Part shown: piece by piece, positions 28,895 through 37,429 of the stretch
Position numbering within the stretch: position 1 is the first letter of the stretch
Layout of the letters: each line of letters begins with the position of its first letter
The notes under the pieces: generated by a model
Seen by the model: the letters and a program-made list of their open reading frames with translations, nothing else
Databases searched by the model: none
Told to the model about the DNA's origin: nothing
Made by a program: the position numbers and the translations under genes
From: Legionella oakridgensis ATCC 33761 = DSM 21215
Lineage (GTDB): Bacteria; Pseudomonadota; Gammaproteobacteria; Legionellales; Legionellaceae
NCBI RefSeq assembly: GCF_000512355.1
Contig: NZ_CP004006.1
Location: 1,479,001-1,543,000, forward strand
DNA length: 64,000 nt
Reading direction: 5' to 3'

Positions 28895-30111
28895 ATGAGT
28901 AAACCCTCCTCTTTTATAACAAAATCCGCATTGTTCATATACTTATCAATTCATTCTATTGTTTTTATGCTAACCCCCCCTTGTCGCAAGACTTAGTGCA
29001 ACCCGACACCATTCACAGCAGCCCTCTCATTACTCCTGCTGCCCCTACTTTAAATGCCACGGCTTATATTTTAATTGATGTCAACAGTGGGAAAGTACTT
29101 GCTGAAAAAAACAGTGAAGAAAAATTACCACCCGCCAGTTTGACAAAAATGATGACACTTTATGTCATCTCAAATGCATTGCGTAACGGTCAGATCCATC
29201 TTAATGACAATGTACGTATCAGTGAACAAGCATGGAGAACAGGCGGTTCTCGAATGTTTGTTAAGGAAGGTCAACAGGTTAGCGTGGAAGATCTTCTAAA
29301 AGGCATCATTGTTGATTCCGGAAATGATGCTTGCGTTGCTATGGCTGAATATTTGGGTGGCAGCGAACAAGCTTTTACTGAAATCATGAATCATCAAGCT
29401 ATTAATTTAGGTATGAAAAACAGTCATTTTACAGACAGTACCGGCTTACCTGATAAAGAACTTTACACGACTGCCAAAGACTTAGCCATACTTGGCAGAG
29501 CTATCATTAATGATTTTCCACAATATTATCACTTATATAAGCAAAAGTGGTTTACTTTTAACGGGATCCGCCAGCCAAATCGCAATCAACTTTTATGGCG
29601 AGATAATCAAGTGGATGGTCTTAAGACTGGCCATACGAATGATGCCGGTTATTGTCTGGTTTCATCTGCAAAACGGAATAACATGCGCTTGCTGGCTGTA
29701 GTCCTTGGTGCACCAAATGAAAAATCAAGAGCAGATGACAGCGAACGATTGCTGAATTATGGATTCCGCTTCTATGAAACTCATACCCTGTATCAAGGTG
29801 GAAAGAGTATTGCCGAGCTACCCCTATATAAAGGTAAAACCGATAAAGTGACCGTTGGTCTTCTAAAAGATCAATTCGTGACCATTCCAGAAGGTCAATA
29901 CCAGCGTTTAAGTGTAAATACTCGAATTCCAAAACATCTGCAAGCCCCCATTAATAAAGGCGATCAAGTCGGAGAATTGCTGGTTCAGTTTGATAATAAA
30001 ATCATTATTACCCAACCTTTATATGCCTTACAAACGGTTCCTAAAGGAGGCTTCTTCACACGCGTAAAAGATAGCATTCGCCTGACCTTTAAGGGTTGGT
30101 TTGGTTCTTAA
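28895..30111 (+). CDS. dacC: D-alanyl-D-alanine carboxypeptidase (PBP5/6 type), frameshifted in the signal peptide
   Basis: The catalytic part (from 28981) has the serine-transferase motifs PASLTKMMTLYV (SxxK), DSGNDACVAMAEYLG (SxN type) and DGLKTGHTN (KTG). The C-terminal beta domain and amphipathic membrane-binding helix (GGFFTRVKDSIRLTFKGWF) follow. The upstream ATG 28895 opens a good signal peptide (SKPSSFITKSALFIYLSIHS...) that is one base out of frame with the enzyme because of a seven-C run (28974-28980). Eight Cs would read MLTPPLSQDLVQPDT and give 405 residues. It trims the terminal D-Ala of pentapeptides. The dacC-dat-ybeD-lipB order is a classical cluster. Confidence 0.9.
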
Positions 30112-30120
30112 TCGCCTATC

Positions 30121-30969
30121 ATGAAACAAATCGTCTATATTAATGGAGAATACGTTGCTGCCGCCGATGCGAAAATTTCGGTTTTCGATCGCGGCCTTCT
30201 CTTCGGAGACAGCGTTTATGAAGTTATCCCCGTCTATCAAGGAGAGATTTATTTCTATGCAAGACATATGGCTCGTCTTGCATCGAGTCTAGACAGCATA
30301 AAAATGGCCATGCCTTCAGTAAATTGGCGCATGATCTTTCAAGAGCTTATCAAACAAAATGGTTCCGGTGATTTACAAATCTATTTGCAAATTACACGCG
30401 GTAATCAAGGAAAACGTCACCACGACTTACCTAAAGATCCAGTGCCTACCATTATTGCTTTTACTTTGCATGTGCCCTATCCAACCTATGCCAGTAAAAA
30501 ACTTGGTATACACGCTCACTTGGTCAACGATATACGCTGGCTACGATGCGATATTAAAACCACTTCAATGCTTGCCAATATACTTCTTAATAATGAAGCA
30601 GTTTCAGCCGGTGCGCAAACGGCTATTCTTGTCCGCGATGGTTTTGTCACCGAAGGCAGTGCAAGCAATATTTTTATTGTGGATAGTGATGGCGTTATTC
30701 GTACTTCACCTAAAAACAACCTTTGTCTTCCCGGCATCACTCGTGAAATAGTGATAGAATTAATTAAGGAACTAAACTGGCCATTGCGCGAAGAAACCAT
30801 CAGCCAAGAAGCACTTATAAATGCCCAGGAAGTTTGGTTAACCAGTACAACAAAAGAAGTCTTTCCTATAACCCATATAAACAATCAAACCATAGGAATT
30901 GGATATGGAGGACGATACTGGCAACAGTTGGAAACAAAATTTCAACAATCACTGAAGCAGAAACTATGA
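30121..30969 (+). CDS. dat: D-amino acid aminotransferase (D-alanine transaminase), PLP fold type IV
   Basis: The 282-residue class IV aminotransferase has FDRGLLFGDSVYEVIPVYQG near the N-terminus, the PLP-binding Lys in CDIKTTSMLANILLNNEA (about residue 144), VTEGSASNIFIV and the phosphate-binding WLTSTTKEVFPI. It exchanges amino groups between D-alanine and alpha-keto acids, giving D-glutamate. It lies nine bases after dacC, whose product frees D-Ala, so the pair may recycle D-amino acids of peptidoglycan. A branched-chain (IlvE) or aminodeoxychorismate lyase activity is possible by fold, but context favours Dat. The stop overlaps ybeD (ATGA). Confidence 0.87.
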   Translation: MKQIVYINGEYVAAADAKISVFDRGLLFGDSVYEVIPVYQGEIYFYARHMARLASSLDSIKMAMPSVNWRMIFQELIKQNGSGDLQIYLQITRGNQGKRHHDLPKDPVPTIIAFTLHVPYPTYASKKLGIHAHLVNDIRWLRCDIKTTSMLANILLNNEAVSAGAQTAILVRDGFVTEGSASNIFIVDSDGVIRTSPKNNLCLPGITREIVIELIKELNWPLREETISQEALINAQEVWLTSTTKEVFPITHINNQTIGIGYGGRYWQQLETKFQQSLKQKL

Positions 30970-31232
30970 AAAAAGATCAAACTCTCATGCAGTTTCCTTG
31001 TGATTTTCCAATTAAAATCATTGGGATAAATAAAGAGACATTTCTCTCTGAAATTATAACCATGACAAAAAAACATTTCCCTTCCCTTGAAAATAAGGCA
31101 ATTAGTACTCAATTCAGTCAACAGGGAAATTATCTTTCTATCACAATCACTGTGTATGTACAGGACCAAATTACCCTAGATGCATTGTATATGGACTTAA
31201 CCCAACATCCCGATATTAAAATGGTACTGTAA
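30966..31232 (+). CDS. ybeD: DUF493 family protein YbeD
   Basis: The 88-residue protein starts at ATG 30966, inside a four-base ATGA overlap with dat. It has the DUF493 pattern: [14 protein letters not shown] near the start, a Phe-Pro-Ser segment ([11 protein letters not shown]) and [20 protein letters not shown]. The small ACT-like ferredoxin fold is presumed regulatory, and its gene is almost always beside lipB. The stop codon overlaps the lipB start by one base (TAATG), so dat, ybeD and lipB are translationally coupled. Confidence 0.9.
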   Translation: MKKDQTLMQFPCDFPIKIIGINKETFLSEIITMTKKHFPSLENKAISTQFSQQGNYLSITITVYVQDQITLDALYMDLTQHPDIKMVL

Positions 31233-31837
31233 TGATTACGATTCATCATCTCGGAACTCAGCCATATCTCGATGTATGGAATGCCATGAAACAATTTACT
31301 CTTGAACGGCATGAAGCAACACAAGACGAATTATGGCTACTTGAGCACTTACCTGTTTATACTCAAGGACAAGCAGGCAAAGCTGAACATGTCTTGAACC
31401 CCCGCGCCATTCCTGTTATTCAAAGCGACCGAGGAGGCCAAGTAACTTATCATGGACCTGGACAACTGGTTGTCTATGTTCTCATGGACATACGTCGGCG
31501 GCACCTGGGAATCCGTACTTTAGTCTCACGATTAGAACAAGTCCTCATTAATATGTTAAACACCTATCATATTGAAGCACAAACGCAATGTGGTGCACCT
31601 GGTGTATACGTCAACGGGAAAAAAATTGCATCTATTGGCTTGCGTGTCAAAAATGGCTGCACCTATCATGGAATAGCACTCAATGTTGCCATGGATCTAG
31701 AGCCATTCTCCGGCATAAATCCATGTGGATATGCAAAAATGCAAATGACTCAAATTCAAGACTTTGTCACAAGCATCCATATCAACGAGGTCAGCGGAAA
31801 ATTTATTCAAAATTTTTTAACTCTATTTGAACATTGA
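31232..31837 (+). CDS. lipB: octanoyl-[acyl carrier protein]-protein N-octanoyltransferase
   Basis: The 201-residue enzyme moves octanoate from ACP to lipoyl domains, the first step of lipoate synthesis. Present are [19 protein letters not shown], the catalytic Lys in [19 protein letters not shown] and the catalytic Cys in INPCGYAKM. It begins within the ybeD stop codon. The lipA gene, which often follows, is replaced by an unrelated membrane protein gene six bases downstream. Confidence 0.95.
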   Translation: MITIHHLGTQPYLDVWNAMKQFTLERHEATQDELWLLEHLPVYTQGQAGKAEHVLNPRAIPVIQSDRGGQVTYHGPGQLVVYVLMDIRRRHLGIRTLVSRLEQVLINMLNTYHIEAQTQCGAPGVYVNGKKIASIGLRVKNGCTYHGIALNVAMDLEPFSGINPCGYAKMQMTQIQDFVTSIHINEVSGKFIQNFLTLFEH

Positions 31838-31843
31838 GAAACC

Positions 31844-33898
31844 ATGCATTTATTTTCGGATTATTTGCAACCATTGACGACCTGGATATATGCCAATCCC
31901 AGCTGGGCATTGTTTATTACCTTTTTAATTTCTTTTAGTGAGTCTCTTGCCATCATAGGCAGCATCATTCCAGGCTCTGTTACTATGACGGCTATCGGAA
32001 TTCTTGCCGGTTCCGGAATCATGCGAATTGATTTGACGTTACTTGCAGCTTCTCTAGGCGCAGTTGCTGGTGACAGTGCCAGTTATTTTCTAGGTTACAT
32101 ATTTAGGAATCGAATCACCAATATTTGGCCATTTAGTCGCTATCCCAATTGGCTTCATTATGGAAAAGATTACTTTGCAAAACATGGTGGAAAGAGCGTT
32201 TTAATAGGACGATTCATAGGTCCGTTGCGCTCTATGATACCCGTTATAGCCGGCATGATGCATATGAACCGCTGGCATTTTCTTTTAGCAAATATAATCT
32301 CAGCCATTGCCTGGGCAATGTTGTACGTAATGCCTGGAGTTTTAATAGGCGCCGCAAGCAGTGAGCTGTCAGCAGAAACCGCAAGCCGTTTATTCATCCT
32401 GATTCTTATGCTGCTTATTTTAATCTGGATACTTACCATTGCGATGAAATGGGTTCTTAAACATCTTAATATTATTCTTCGTGTCCATCTGCATCGGTTC
32501 TGGGCATGGTCAAAAGATCACCCACGCCTAGCCAATTACATTCGTGTATTGACGCCGGCCCATGAGACAAATTACTACCCCACCGCCGCATTAATCTTTT
32601 TATTCTTATTTACATTTCTTATTTCTCTTATTTTTACCACGCTGGCTTTTCAAGAAACCTGGATAACCGCCATTAATCAACCTATCCATCATTTTTTACA
32701 AAGTTTACGAACCCAATCGTTTGATGCCTTCTTTATAGTCATCAGTCTGTTTATTTATCCACTTTCTTTATTAACACTCATTTTGTCGATCGCTTTTTAT
32801 TTAATTTATCATCGTGACTGGCGCACTTTAAAATATTGGCTAAGTCTGGGTTTTTTTTGCATCATCATCACCACCTTACTTGCGACCATCATCCATCCAC
32901 CAAAACCTCATGGCTTACTAAAATATCAAACCAATTTACATTATCCAGCCATTGATTTGACATTTGCCATGACATTTTTTGGCTTTTTAATTTTATACAT
33001 CAGTACGCAATATCGTACCATCCTAACGCTGGCGATTCGCATTATTCTTTTATTGTTGCTAGTACTCAGTGGGTTAGGTTCTGTTTATCTTGGCGATAAT
33101 TGGCTAAACAGTGTTATGGGTGCTTATTTCATAGGATTGTCGATTTGTTTAGGTCATTGGATATTTTATCGGCGCACCCCCCACATGACTGAACATTCGC
33201 AATTGCCTATCGTATGTTCCTGCCTATTATTATTAATAACGACTGCAATCTCTTGCATGTTTTACTACAAAAAACTTGTCAAGGCACATCATCCCTATAT
33301 CAAGCAATACATACTGACACATCAAGTCTGGTGGCATCAAAACCGACCTTTGCTTCCTATCTATACCACGAATCGATTAGGGCAACAGACAGGTCTTTTT
33401 AATATTCAATACGCTGGTTCAATTGAAGTATTTGAGCATGCCTTAAGAAATTACGGATGGAAAAAACAATCAAATTCTTTCTTATATTCTTTACTGCTGC
33501 GCGCTGGAGGTAAAAACGCTCCTGAAGAATTGCCATTAATGGCGCAATTATATCAAAATAGAAAGCCAGCATTGGTAATGACATATACTCCCGGTCGAGG
33601 TGAACCATTTTTAATACTAAGATTATGGCGTTCCAATTATCATTTACGTCATTATCAACAACCCATCTGGCTAGGCAGTATTCATCCCCATACATCACAA
33701 AAAAGAATCAAGCAAAATAATTTACAAGCCAGTTGGCAATATCCTTTTAAATACATGTTACCAGCTTTACATGGTTTTAATTTTAATCGTATTCGCTTGA
33801 ATAATAAGCAAATAGAAGCACTTCCTCATGCCATTTCGCCCGAATTGCTCTTCATTAAAGAACCATTAGAAAATGATGCAGTGAATGAGAGAAAATGA
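31844..33898 (+). CDS. DedA / PAP2-like / LssY-C fusion membrane protein
   Basis: The 684-residue protein has three parts. The DedA domain (about residues 1-205) has FSESLAIIGSIIPGSVTMTA and IGRFIGPLRSMIPVIAGMMH. A PAP2-like set of helices (about 245-445) and a soluble LssY-type C-terminal domain (about 500-670, including TNRLGQQTGLFNIQYAGS) follow. In the PAP2 part the phosphatase residues are replaced: the PSGH motif reads YPAID (367-371), and in the third motif VYLGDNWLNSVMG the His and Asp positions are Asn419 and Ser423. DedA proteins are lipid flippases or transporters; the whole may handle undecaprenyl phosphate or phospholipid. It starts six bases after lipB. Confidence 0.82.
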   Translation: MHLFSDYLQPLTTWIYANPSWALFITFLISFSESLAIIGSIIPGSVTMTAIGILAGSGIMRIDLTLLAASLGAVAGDSASYFLGYIFRNRITNIWPFSRYPNWLHYGKDYFAKHGGKSVLIGRFIGPLRSMIPVIAGMMHMNRWHFLLANIISAIAWAMLYVMPGVLIGAASSELSAETASRLFILILMLLILIWILTIAMKWVLKHLNIILRVHLHRFWAWSKDHPRLANYIRVLTPAHETNYYPTAALIFLFLFTFLISLIFTTLAFQETWITAINQPIHHFLQSLRTQSFDAFFIVISLFIYPLSLLTLILSIAFYLIYHRDWRTLKYWLSLGFFCIIITTLLATIIHPPKPHGLLKYQTNLHYPAIDLTFAMTFFGFLILYISTQYRTILTLAIRIILLLLLVLSGLGSVYLGDNWLNSVMGAYFIGLSICLGHWIFYRRTPHMTEHSQLPIVCSCLLLLITTAISCMFYYKKLVKAHHPYIKQYILTHQVWWHQNRPLLPIYTTNRLGQQTGLFNIQYAGSIEVFEHALRNYGWKKQSNSFLYSLLLRAGGKNAPEELPLMAQLYQNRKPALVMTYTPGRGEPFLILRLWRSNYHLRHYQQPIWLGSIHPHTSQKRIKQNNLQASWQYPFKYMLPALHGFNFNRIRLNNKQIEALPHAISPELLFIKEPLENDAVNERK

Positions 33899-34011
33899 TG
33901 TCTTGCAACGACGGATTCAGAACGTTGAAATGTTGGCATCCCTAGCGACAACCTATCTTTGCTGAGGTAAAATGTAAGCCTTAATTTTAAATGTCATGAA
34001 GGATTCGTGCC

Positions 34012-34587
34012 ATGAATGTATTAGCGAGTGTCATTTATTATATACTTCCTTTATTATCCCTCGTCATACTAGTTCTAGGCTTAATGAGAAAGCGAATCAA
34101 TTACGTATTGATAGCGCTATGGTTATCTCTGGCTGCTCTTTATATGCAATATCAACATGCCGGTGGAGAAATACTTGGCACTCATTTTGATTATCAAAAC
34201 ACCACACTCTATACAATCACCCTGACAAGCATGCTTGGCTCATTATTTTATTGGATGCTTCATACGCCAATGTTTCAAAAAAAATACATCCGTTATCTCG
34301 CTGGTCTTGCTTTTGCATTGCTGGTTACAGGAAGTGTAATTTTACTTATTAATCTATGGATAAACGCCCGATTCATTGCCAATAAACTTCCGGGAACAGC
34401 GTTGATGCAAGTTGCATCTTTTAATCCGCCAAGCTATTGCTCTTATCGCTATGTATTTTATAAGATTGATGTCAATAACAGGGTAAGCTACTTATGTCCC
34501 AATCATTATGGGCTTATTCCATCCGTAGGCACTCTGGATGTTACGCCTGATTTTTTAACCAGGCAATTGGTACAACCGATGCAATGA
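34012..34587 (+). CDS. hypothetical inner-membrane protein
   Basis: The 191-residue protein has four predicted membrane helices in the first 125 residues (for example VIYYILPLLSLVILVLGLM and LAGLAFALLVTGSVILLINL). A roughly 60-residue soluble C-terminal domain with two cysteines follows (SYCSYR and YLCPNH), 25 residues apart and possibly disulfide-bonded. AAGGATTCG precedes ATG 34012. No family recognised. The C-terminal part probably faces the periplasm. Confidence 0.65.
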   Translation: MNVLASVIYYILPLLSLVILVLGLMRKRINYVLIALWLSLAALYMQYQHAGGEILGTHFDYQNTTLYTITLTSMLGSLFYWMLHTPMFQKKYIRYLAGLAFALLVTGSVILLINLWINARFIANKLPGTALMQVASFNPPSYCSYRYVFYKIDVNNRVSYLCPNHYGLIPSVGTLDVTPDFLTRQLVQPMQ

Positions 34588-34693
34588 GTTATAGTGGACG
34601 TTATTAGACAGTAACAGACCATATTAATGGCTATAAATTGTTCTATTAAATTATTTTTGATACCATACTGAAGGTTCGGTTTTAGATAGTACT

Positions 34694-35395
34694 ATGCGCT
34701 ATTTATTTATTATTCTTTTATTATCCTACCATTCGCTTATGTATGGAATGGCACCCAAAGTTAATTTAAATAAAGCCATTGATAACGCGGTTAGGCGTTA
34801 TGGCTTGCAAACGGAACCTCATTTAAAAACGTTGTTTTCCAGAGCCGGCGTTGATTATCCACCTAAAGACATTACCTTGTTAGCCTTTAAGAAAGAAAGA
34901 CACATAGAATTATGGGCAAGAGGCGAACATACACTGTGGCGCTACATACACACGTATCCTTTAACAGCATTTAGCGGGCGTTTAGGGCCTAAACTTAAAG
35001 AACATGATCTGCAAATTCCAGAAGGAATTTATCATTTAACGTCTTTTAATCCATTTAGTGCCCATCATTTATCGATGATGATTGATTATCCAAACCATTT
35101 TGATCGACTGCAAGCCATCAAAGATGGGCGCACAAAACTTGGTGGTAACATCTTTTTGCATGGAAAATCTTCTTCCGTAGGCTGTCTTGCTGTTGGCGAT
35201 AAAGCCATTGACCAATTATTTCTATTGGTACGTCGCGTTGGCTTGAGTCATACTAAAATCATTATCGCACCTAATGACTTACGGCGGGAAAAACCGGCCA
35301 CCTCAACGTTTGCTCAACCCAGATGGTTGCCGGAATTGTATAAAGAGCTATCCGTAGCATTAAGTCAATTTTCTACTTCTAAAAAAATATCCTAA
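34694..35395 (+). CDS. exported L,D-transpeptidase-fold protein (YafK / DpaA-like)
   Basis: The 233-residue protein has a signal peptide (residues 1-19). The YkuD domain reads ITLLAFKKERHIELWAR, FSGRLGPKLKEHDLQIPEGI and the catalytic block GGNIFLHGKSSSVGCLAVGD, with His and Cys spaced as in the family. The PEGIYHLTSFNP block points to the YafK/ErfK-like branch. In E. coli, YafK (DpaA) removes Braun lipoprotein from peptidoglycan rather than cross-linking it; the same role here is an inference. It converges on hpt (11 bases between stops). Confidence 0.8.
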   Translation: MRYLFIILLLSYHSLMYGMAPKVNLNKAIDNAVRRYGLQTEPHLKTLFSRAGVDYPPKDITLLAFKKERHIELWARGEHTLWRYIHTYPLTAFSGRLGPKLKEHDLQIPEGIYHLTSFNPFSAHHLSMMIDYPNHFDRLQAIKDGRTKLGGNIFLHGKSSSVGCLAVGDKAIDQLFLLVRRVGLSHTKIIIAPNDLRREKPATSTFAQPRWLPELYKELSVALSQFSTSKKIS

Positions 35396-35406
35396 GCCAT
35401 AAACAT

Positions 35407-35967
35407 TTATTCATCTTCTGGCGCAACAATAAATATGCCCGGTGCGTTGCGCAAGTATTCTTTATAATCCATGCCGTAACCAAAAATATAATGATCATCC
35501 ACGCGCAAACCGACAAAATCAGCATTTTTCAAGCCATTTTCTACTCGTTTATGATGTTTATCCACCAAAACAGCGCTATAGACTTGTGTTGCACCCATCG
35601 CTTTAATTTCAGCAAGAATGGCAGCAAGCGTTACTCCTCCATCTAAAATATCATCGACGACCAACACTGTTCGATCCCGTAAATTCAAGGAGGGTTTTAC
35701 TTTCCAAAGAAGTTCTCCACCACTTGTTTCTCCGCGATAACGGGTAGCATGAACGTAATCTACTTCCAATGGGAAATCCAGGCGCGGCAATAAATTACCC
35801 AAAGGCACCATTCCGCCAATCATGACACAAATAATAATTGGATTTTTGTCATGCAACACATCTCGAATATTCGCGGCCATATTATCTAAGGCTGCTTCCA
35901 CCTCTTCTGTCGTAAAAAGACGAGAAGAGCGTTTATACACGCTTTGAATTTTACTTGGTATTGTCAT
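35407..35967 (-). CDS. hpt: hypoxanthine-guanine phosphoribosyltransferase
   Basis: The 186-residue purine-salvage enzyme carries the PRPP-binding loop [17 protein letters not shown] (about residues 98-114), [18 protein letters not shown] and the C-terminal [20 protein letters not shown] block that binds the purine. It makes IMP and GMP from hypoxanthine or guanine and PRPP. The length and [12 protein letters not shown] motif fit the bacterial hpt type rather than gpt. It follows the DUF1820 gene by 26 bases and is probably co-transcribed with it. Confidence 0.94.
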   Translation of the reverse strand: MTIPSKIQSVYKRSSRLFTTEEVEAALDNMAANIRDVLHDKNPIIICVMIGGMVPLGNLLPRLDFPLEVDYVHATRYRGETSGGELLWKVKPSLNLRDRTVLVVDDILDGGVTLAAILAEIKAMGATQVYSAVLVDKHHKRVENGLKNADFVGLRVDDHYIFGYGMDYKEYLRNAPGIFIVAPEDE

Positions 35968-35993
35968 TTGGTTTCCAAATAATAGTGGTTAAT

Positions 35994-36320
35994 TTATTCT
36001 TGTGGCTTGCCACGTATGGGGAACATGCTTATTTTACTAGAGTCTGATGCTTTGTCCCGAACTTTGGCTGTCCCCTTTTTATTTACTTCATCGATACGAA
36101 ACACCGAGTGCATGGGAATGAACGTGCGTTGGACGCCATTAAATTCAACCTTTAAACGTTCTTCCGAAGGATCAACAACAAGGGAAGTTGTTTCTCCAAA
36201 AACAAAATCCTCAACTTCGAGAAAACCAAACATATCACTTTCACACACTTTACGCGCATAGATTTCATAAATAGCATCAAGATATGAGAAAGTGATGCGG
36301 TACAGCATTTTTTTTGTCAT
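35994..36320 (-). CDS. DUF1820 family protein
   Basis: The 108-residue cytoplasmic protein matches the DUF1820 consensus along its length: LYRITFSYLDAIYEIYARKV, GFLEVEDFVFGETTSLVVDP, EERLKVEF and YIPMHSVFRIDEV-type (here FIPMHSVFRIDEV). The family is widespread in gammaproteobacteria and has no proven function. It is encoded just before hpt. Confidence 0.88.
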   Translation of the reverse strand: MTKKMLYRITFSYLDAIYEIYARKVCESDMFGFLEVEDFVFGETTSLVVDPSEERLKVEFNGVQRTFIPMHSVFRIDEVNKKGTAKVRDKASDSSKISMFPIRGKPQE

Positions 36321-36418
36321 GAAATAAGCCAGAAAATAAAAGATGCATAGTATACAAAAACATCAGGACAGTGTTCAAATGCTCACCCTTGCCAGATACA
36401 AATATTTTTACTAAATAA

Positions 36419-37186
36419 TCACTTGTGCAACCATTGCCGCCCTGCGGCGGGTAATGATGGTTTATTTTCAAGCAGCCGCTCCTCTTCTTCAAGCATATTC
36501 AATAATGCCAAAGGAGAGCATGGTTCTTGTTTTTGCAGAATCAGACAATATAGTCCGGCAGGAAATGGCCATATCATCTTTCCCATTTCATTAAAAAACT
36601 CTAATTTCCTAAGTAAATTTTCCTGAATGACCGGTGGTACATAATAAAAACTGGTATGCACAAACTGGCTATAGCCGCGATGCATCAAAATTCGTTTTAC
36701 TGAAAAAGAAGAAGTCAGGCTTGCTGACAAGCCACCAAAGCATGCCAAATGCCTCCACTTTAAGGAAACACCCCAAAAACTCCAAGGATTAATGCCTAAA
36801 AATATAATATATCCCATGGATTTTAAAATACGATCCATTTCATCCAAAGGATTTTTATCTCGCTGAAAGGCTTCCATGGTTAAAGGAGCAATAATACAAT
36901 CAATGCTGTTTCTATCAATGGGCAATCCATTCAAGGAAGCATTCAAAGAAGCCTTTTGCGCATCAATATATGGCGTTACAATCCATTTATGTTGAAAACG
37001 TAATGAAGGCAACCAAAGATTTTCCCCACAACTCCCCAGTTGCAACAAGGTCCCTCCCATCAAATGACTGTGGAAATTTTTTAGCTCGGAAGCAAAAGCC
37101 AAAGCGACCCTAACACCTTGAGGTGTTTTGAACCAATCATCCAGTGAACGATATTTAATTGCCTGCTCTTCCAAAGCCAAAATCAA
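36419..37186 (-). CDS. class I SAM-dependent methyltransferase-like protein
   Basis: The 255-residue protein has a degenerate SAM-binding start (LLQLGSCGENLWLPSL, about residues 44-59). The typical post-motif block follows (SIDCIIAPLTMEAFQRDKNP, then LDEMDRILKSMGYIIFLGIN), as in UbiE/YafS-like enzymes. In E. coli yafS lies between rnhA and gloB; neither is here. The substrate is unknown. It is divergent from pilB, with about 240 bases between, containing a long hairpin. Confidence 0.7.
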   Translation of the reverse strand: MILALEEQAIKYRSLDDWFKTPQGVRVALAFASELKNFHSHLMGGTLLQLGSCGENLWLPSLRFQHKWIVTPYIDAQKASLNASLNGLPIDRNSIDCIIAPLTMEAFQRDKNPLDEMDRILKSMGYIIFLGINPWSFWGVSLKWRHLACFGGLSASLTSSFSVKRILMHRGYSQFVHTSFYYVPPVIQENLLRKLEFFNEMGKMIWPFPAGLYCLILQKQEPCSPLALLNMLEEEERLLENKPSLPAAGRQWLHK

Positions 37187-37272
37187 TCCTGCCTATGCCA
37201 ATGTCATTGTACTATATCATTTCCATTTCATAGCATACCACTAGAAACTAGGATTCGCTCTCGCAATATATA

Positions 37273-37368
37273 GGCAACGTCCCTAAAGTTCTCGCGGGGC
37301 TGCAAAAGCGATAAATTGGCCTCAATTTATCACTTTTTCGCTCCTCACGAAACTTTATGGACGTTGTC
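37273..37368. repeat. long imperfect inverted repeat (about 95-base hairpin) upstream of pilB
   Basis: CAACGTCCCTAAAGTT (37275-37290) pairs with AACTTTATGGACGTTG (37351-37366) with one mismatch. At the centre GATAAATTG (37310-37318) pairs perfectly with CAATTTATC (37323-37331) around a GCCT loop. The arms in between pair only partly. It lies in the 243-base gap between the methyltransferase and pilB, about 60 bases before the pilB start. It could be an RNA leader hairpin, a regulatory site or a miniature repeat element. Confidence 0.6.
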
Positions 37369-37429
37369 TAATGCAATCATTACTTTTTTTGCCTATAGTT
37401 ATCATAAAGTTAATAAAAATTTATTCATT

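Noticed and set aside
30028-30267. Antisense frames over dacC/dat
   Set aside because: Fully contained in well-supported genes on the other strand and without motifs.
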